In this document: positions 31,206 to 31,227 of the stretch, in pieces
Position numbering within the stretch: position 1 is the stretch's first letter
How the letters are laid out: each line of letters begins with the position of its first letter
NCBI GenBank assembly: GCA_046259385.1
Contig: JBJYWI010000160.1
Span: forward strand, 1 to 31,227
Reading direction: 5' to 3'
From: CAVWDI01 sp046259385
GTDB taxonomy: Bacteria > Chloroflexota > Anaerolineae > Anaerolineales > UBA4823
Length of the DNA stretch: 31,227 nucleotides
Notes under the pieces: generated by a model
Seen by the model: the letters and a program-made list of their open reading frames with translations, nothing else
Told to the model about the DNA's origin: nothing
The model's database searches: none
Translations under genes and position numbers: made by a program

Positions 31206-31227
31206 CTGTGTTTTCAAAAAGCTTACT

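Overview
The window looks like a chromosomal stretch of an uncultured Chloroflexota bacterium, most likely Anaerolineae. This rests on family content, not on a marker gene. The hints are secreted lipoproteins with Thr/Pro-rich linkers, a small ribbon-helix-helix plus LuxR-type HTH regulator of a kind I associate with that class, mixed ATG/GTG/TTG starts, and several genes without a Shine-Dalgarno sequence. There is no rRNA, tRNA, CRISPR array, insertion sequence or phage gene that I can support.

Region 1 (1-8.5 kb) is a hydrolase and demethylation neighbourhood. On the minus strand lie the 5' end of gcvH, an S9 peptidase, and a pyrrolysine-free MttB-family methyltransferase one base upstream of it. 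Ahead of these is a wrecked gene: the front half of a beta-lactamase-type serine hydrolase, frameshifted in an A7 tract and joined to the last ~47 residues of an oligopeptide ABC-transporter ATPase. Divergently, from a good sigma-70-like promoter, run a C45 acyltransferase/amidohydrolase, a DUF2817 (M14-like) carboxypeptidase and an intact serine hydrolase of the same family as the wrecked one. I infer a set for cleaving and scavenging peptides, acyl-amides or methylated amines that has lost its transporter here.

Region 2 (8.5-12.8 kb) holds two lipoproteins, a small RHH protein, a small membrane protein and a DegV lipid-binding protein.

Region 3 (12.8-24.3 kb) is a long run of nine minus-strand genes. 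In transcription order these are a membrane sensor with a C-terminal helix-turn-helix, a PlsC acyltransferase, an M28 peptidase with a polytopic membrane tail, a polytopic membrane protein, a kinase-like protein of unknown function, a class III aminotransferase, a GT-C type membrane glycosyltransferase, a radical SAM enzyme with a shortened SPASM domain, and a PAP2 phosphatase. The five genes from plsC to the aminotransferase are tightly spaced. They are preceded by three helically phased direct repeats.

Region 4 (24.5-28 kb) has a HEAT-repeat protein, a YbaK-type deacylase homologue, a 50-residue YqaE/Pmp3 membrane protein, and a small RHH-LuxR regulator. The regulator's near-perfect promoter contains a LexA/DinR-type palindrome. 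Two minus-strand genes of unknown function follow.

Region 5 (28-31.2 kb) is argG-argH. The argG leader carries a 32-codon Arg-containing leader peptide that appears leaderless, an intrinsic terminator, and a mutually exclusive antiterminator pairing. Together these have the layout of a ribosome-mediated arginine attenuator, and this is the strongest new observation in the window. A degenerate copy of the argG 3' end lies between argG and argH, and a perfect palindromic terminator follows argH.
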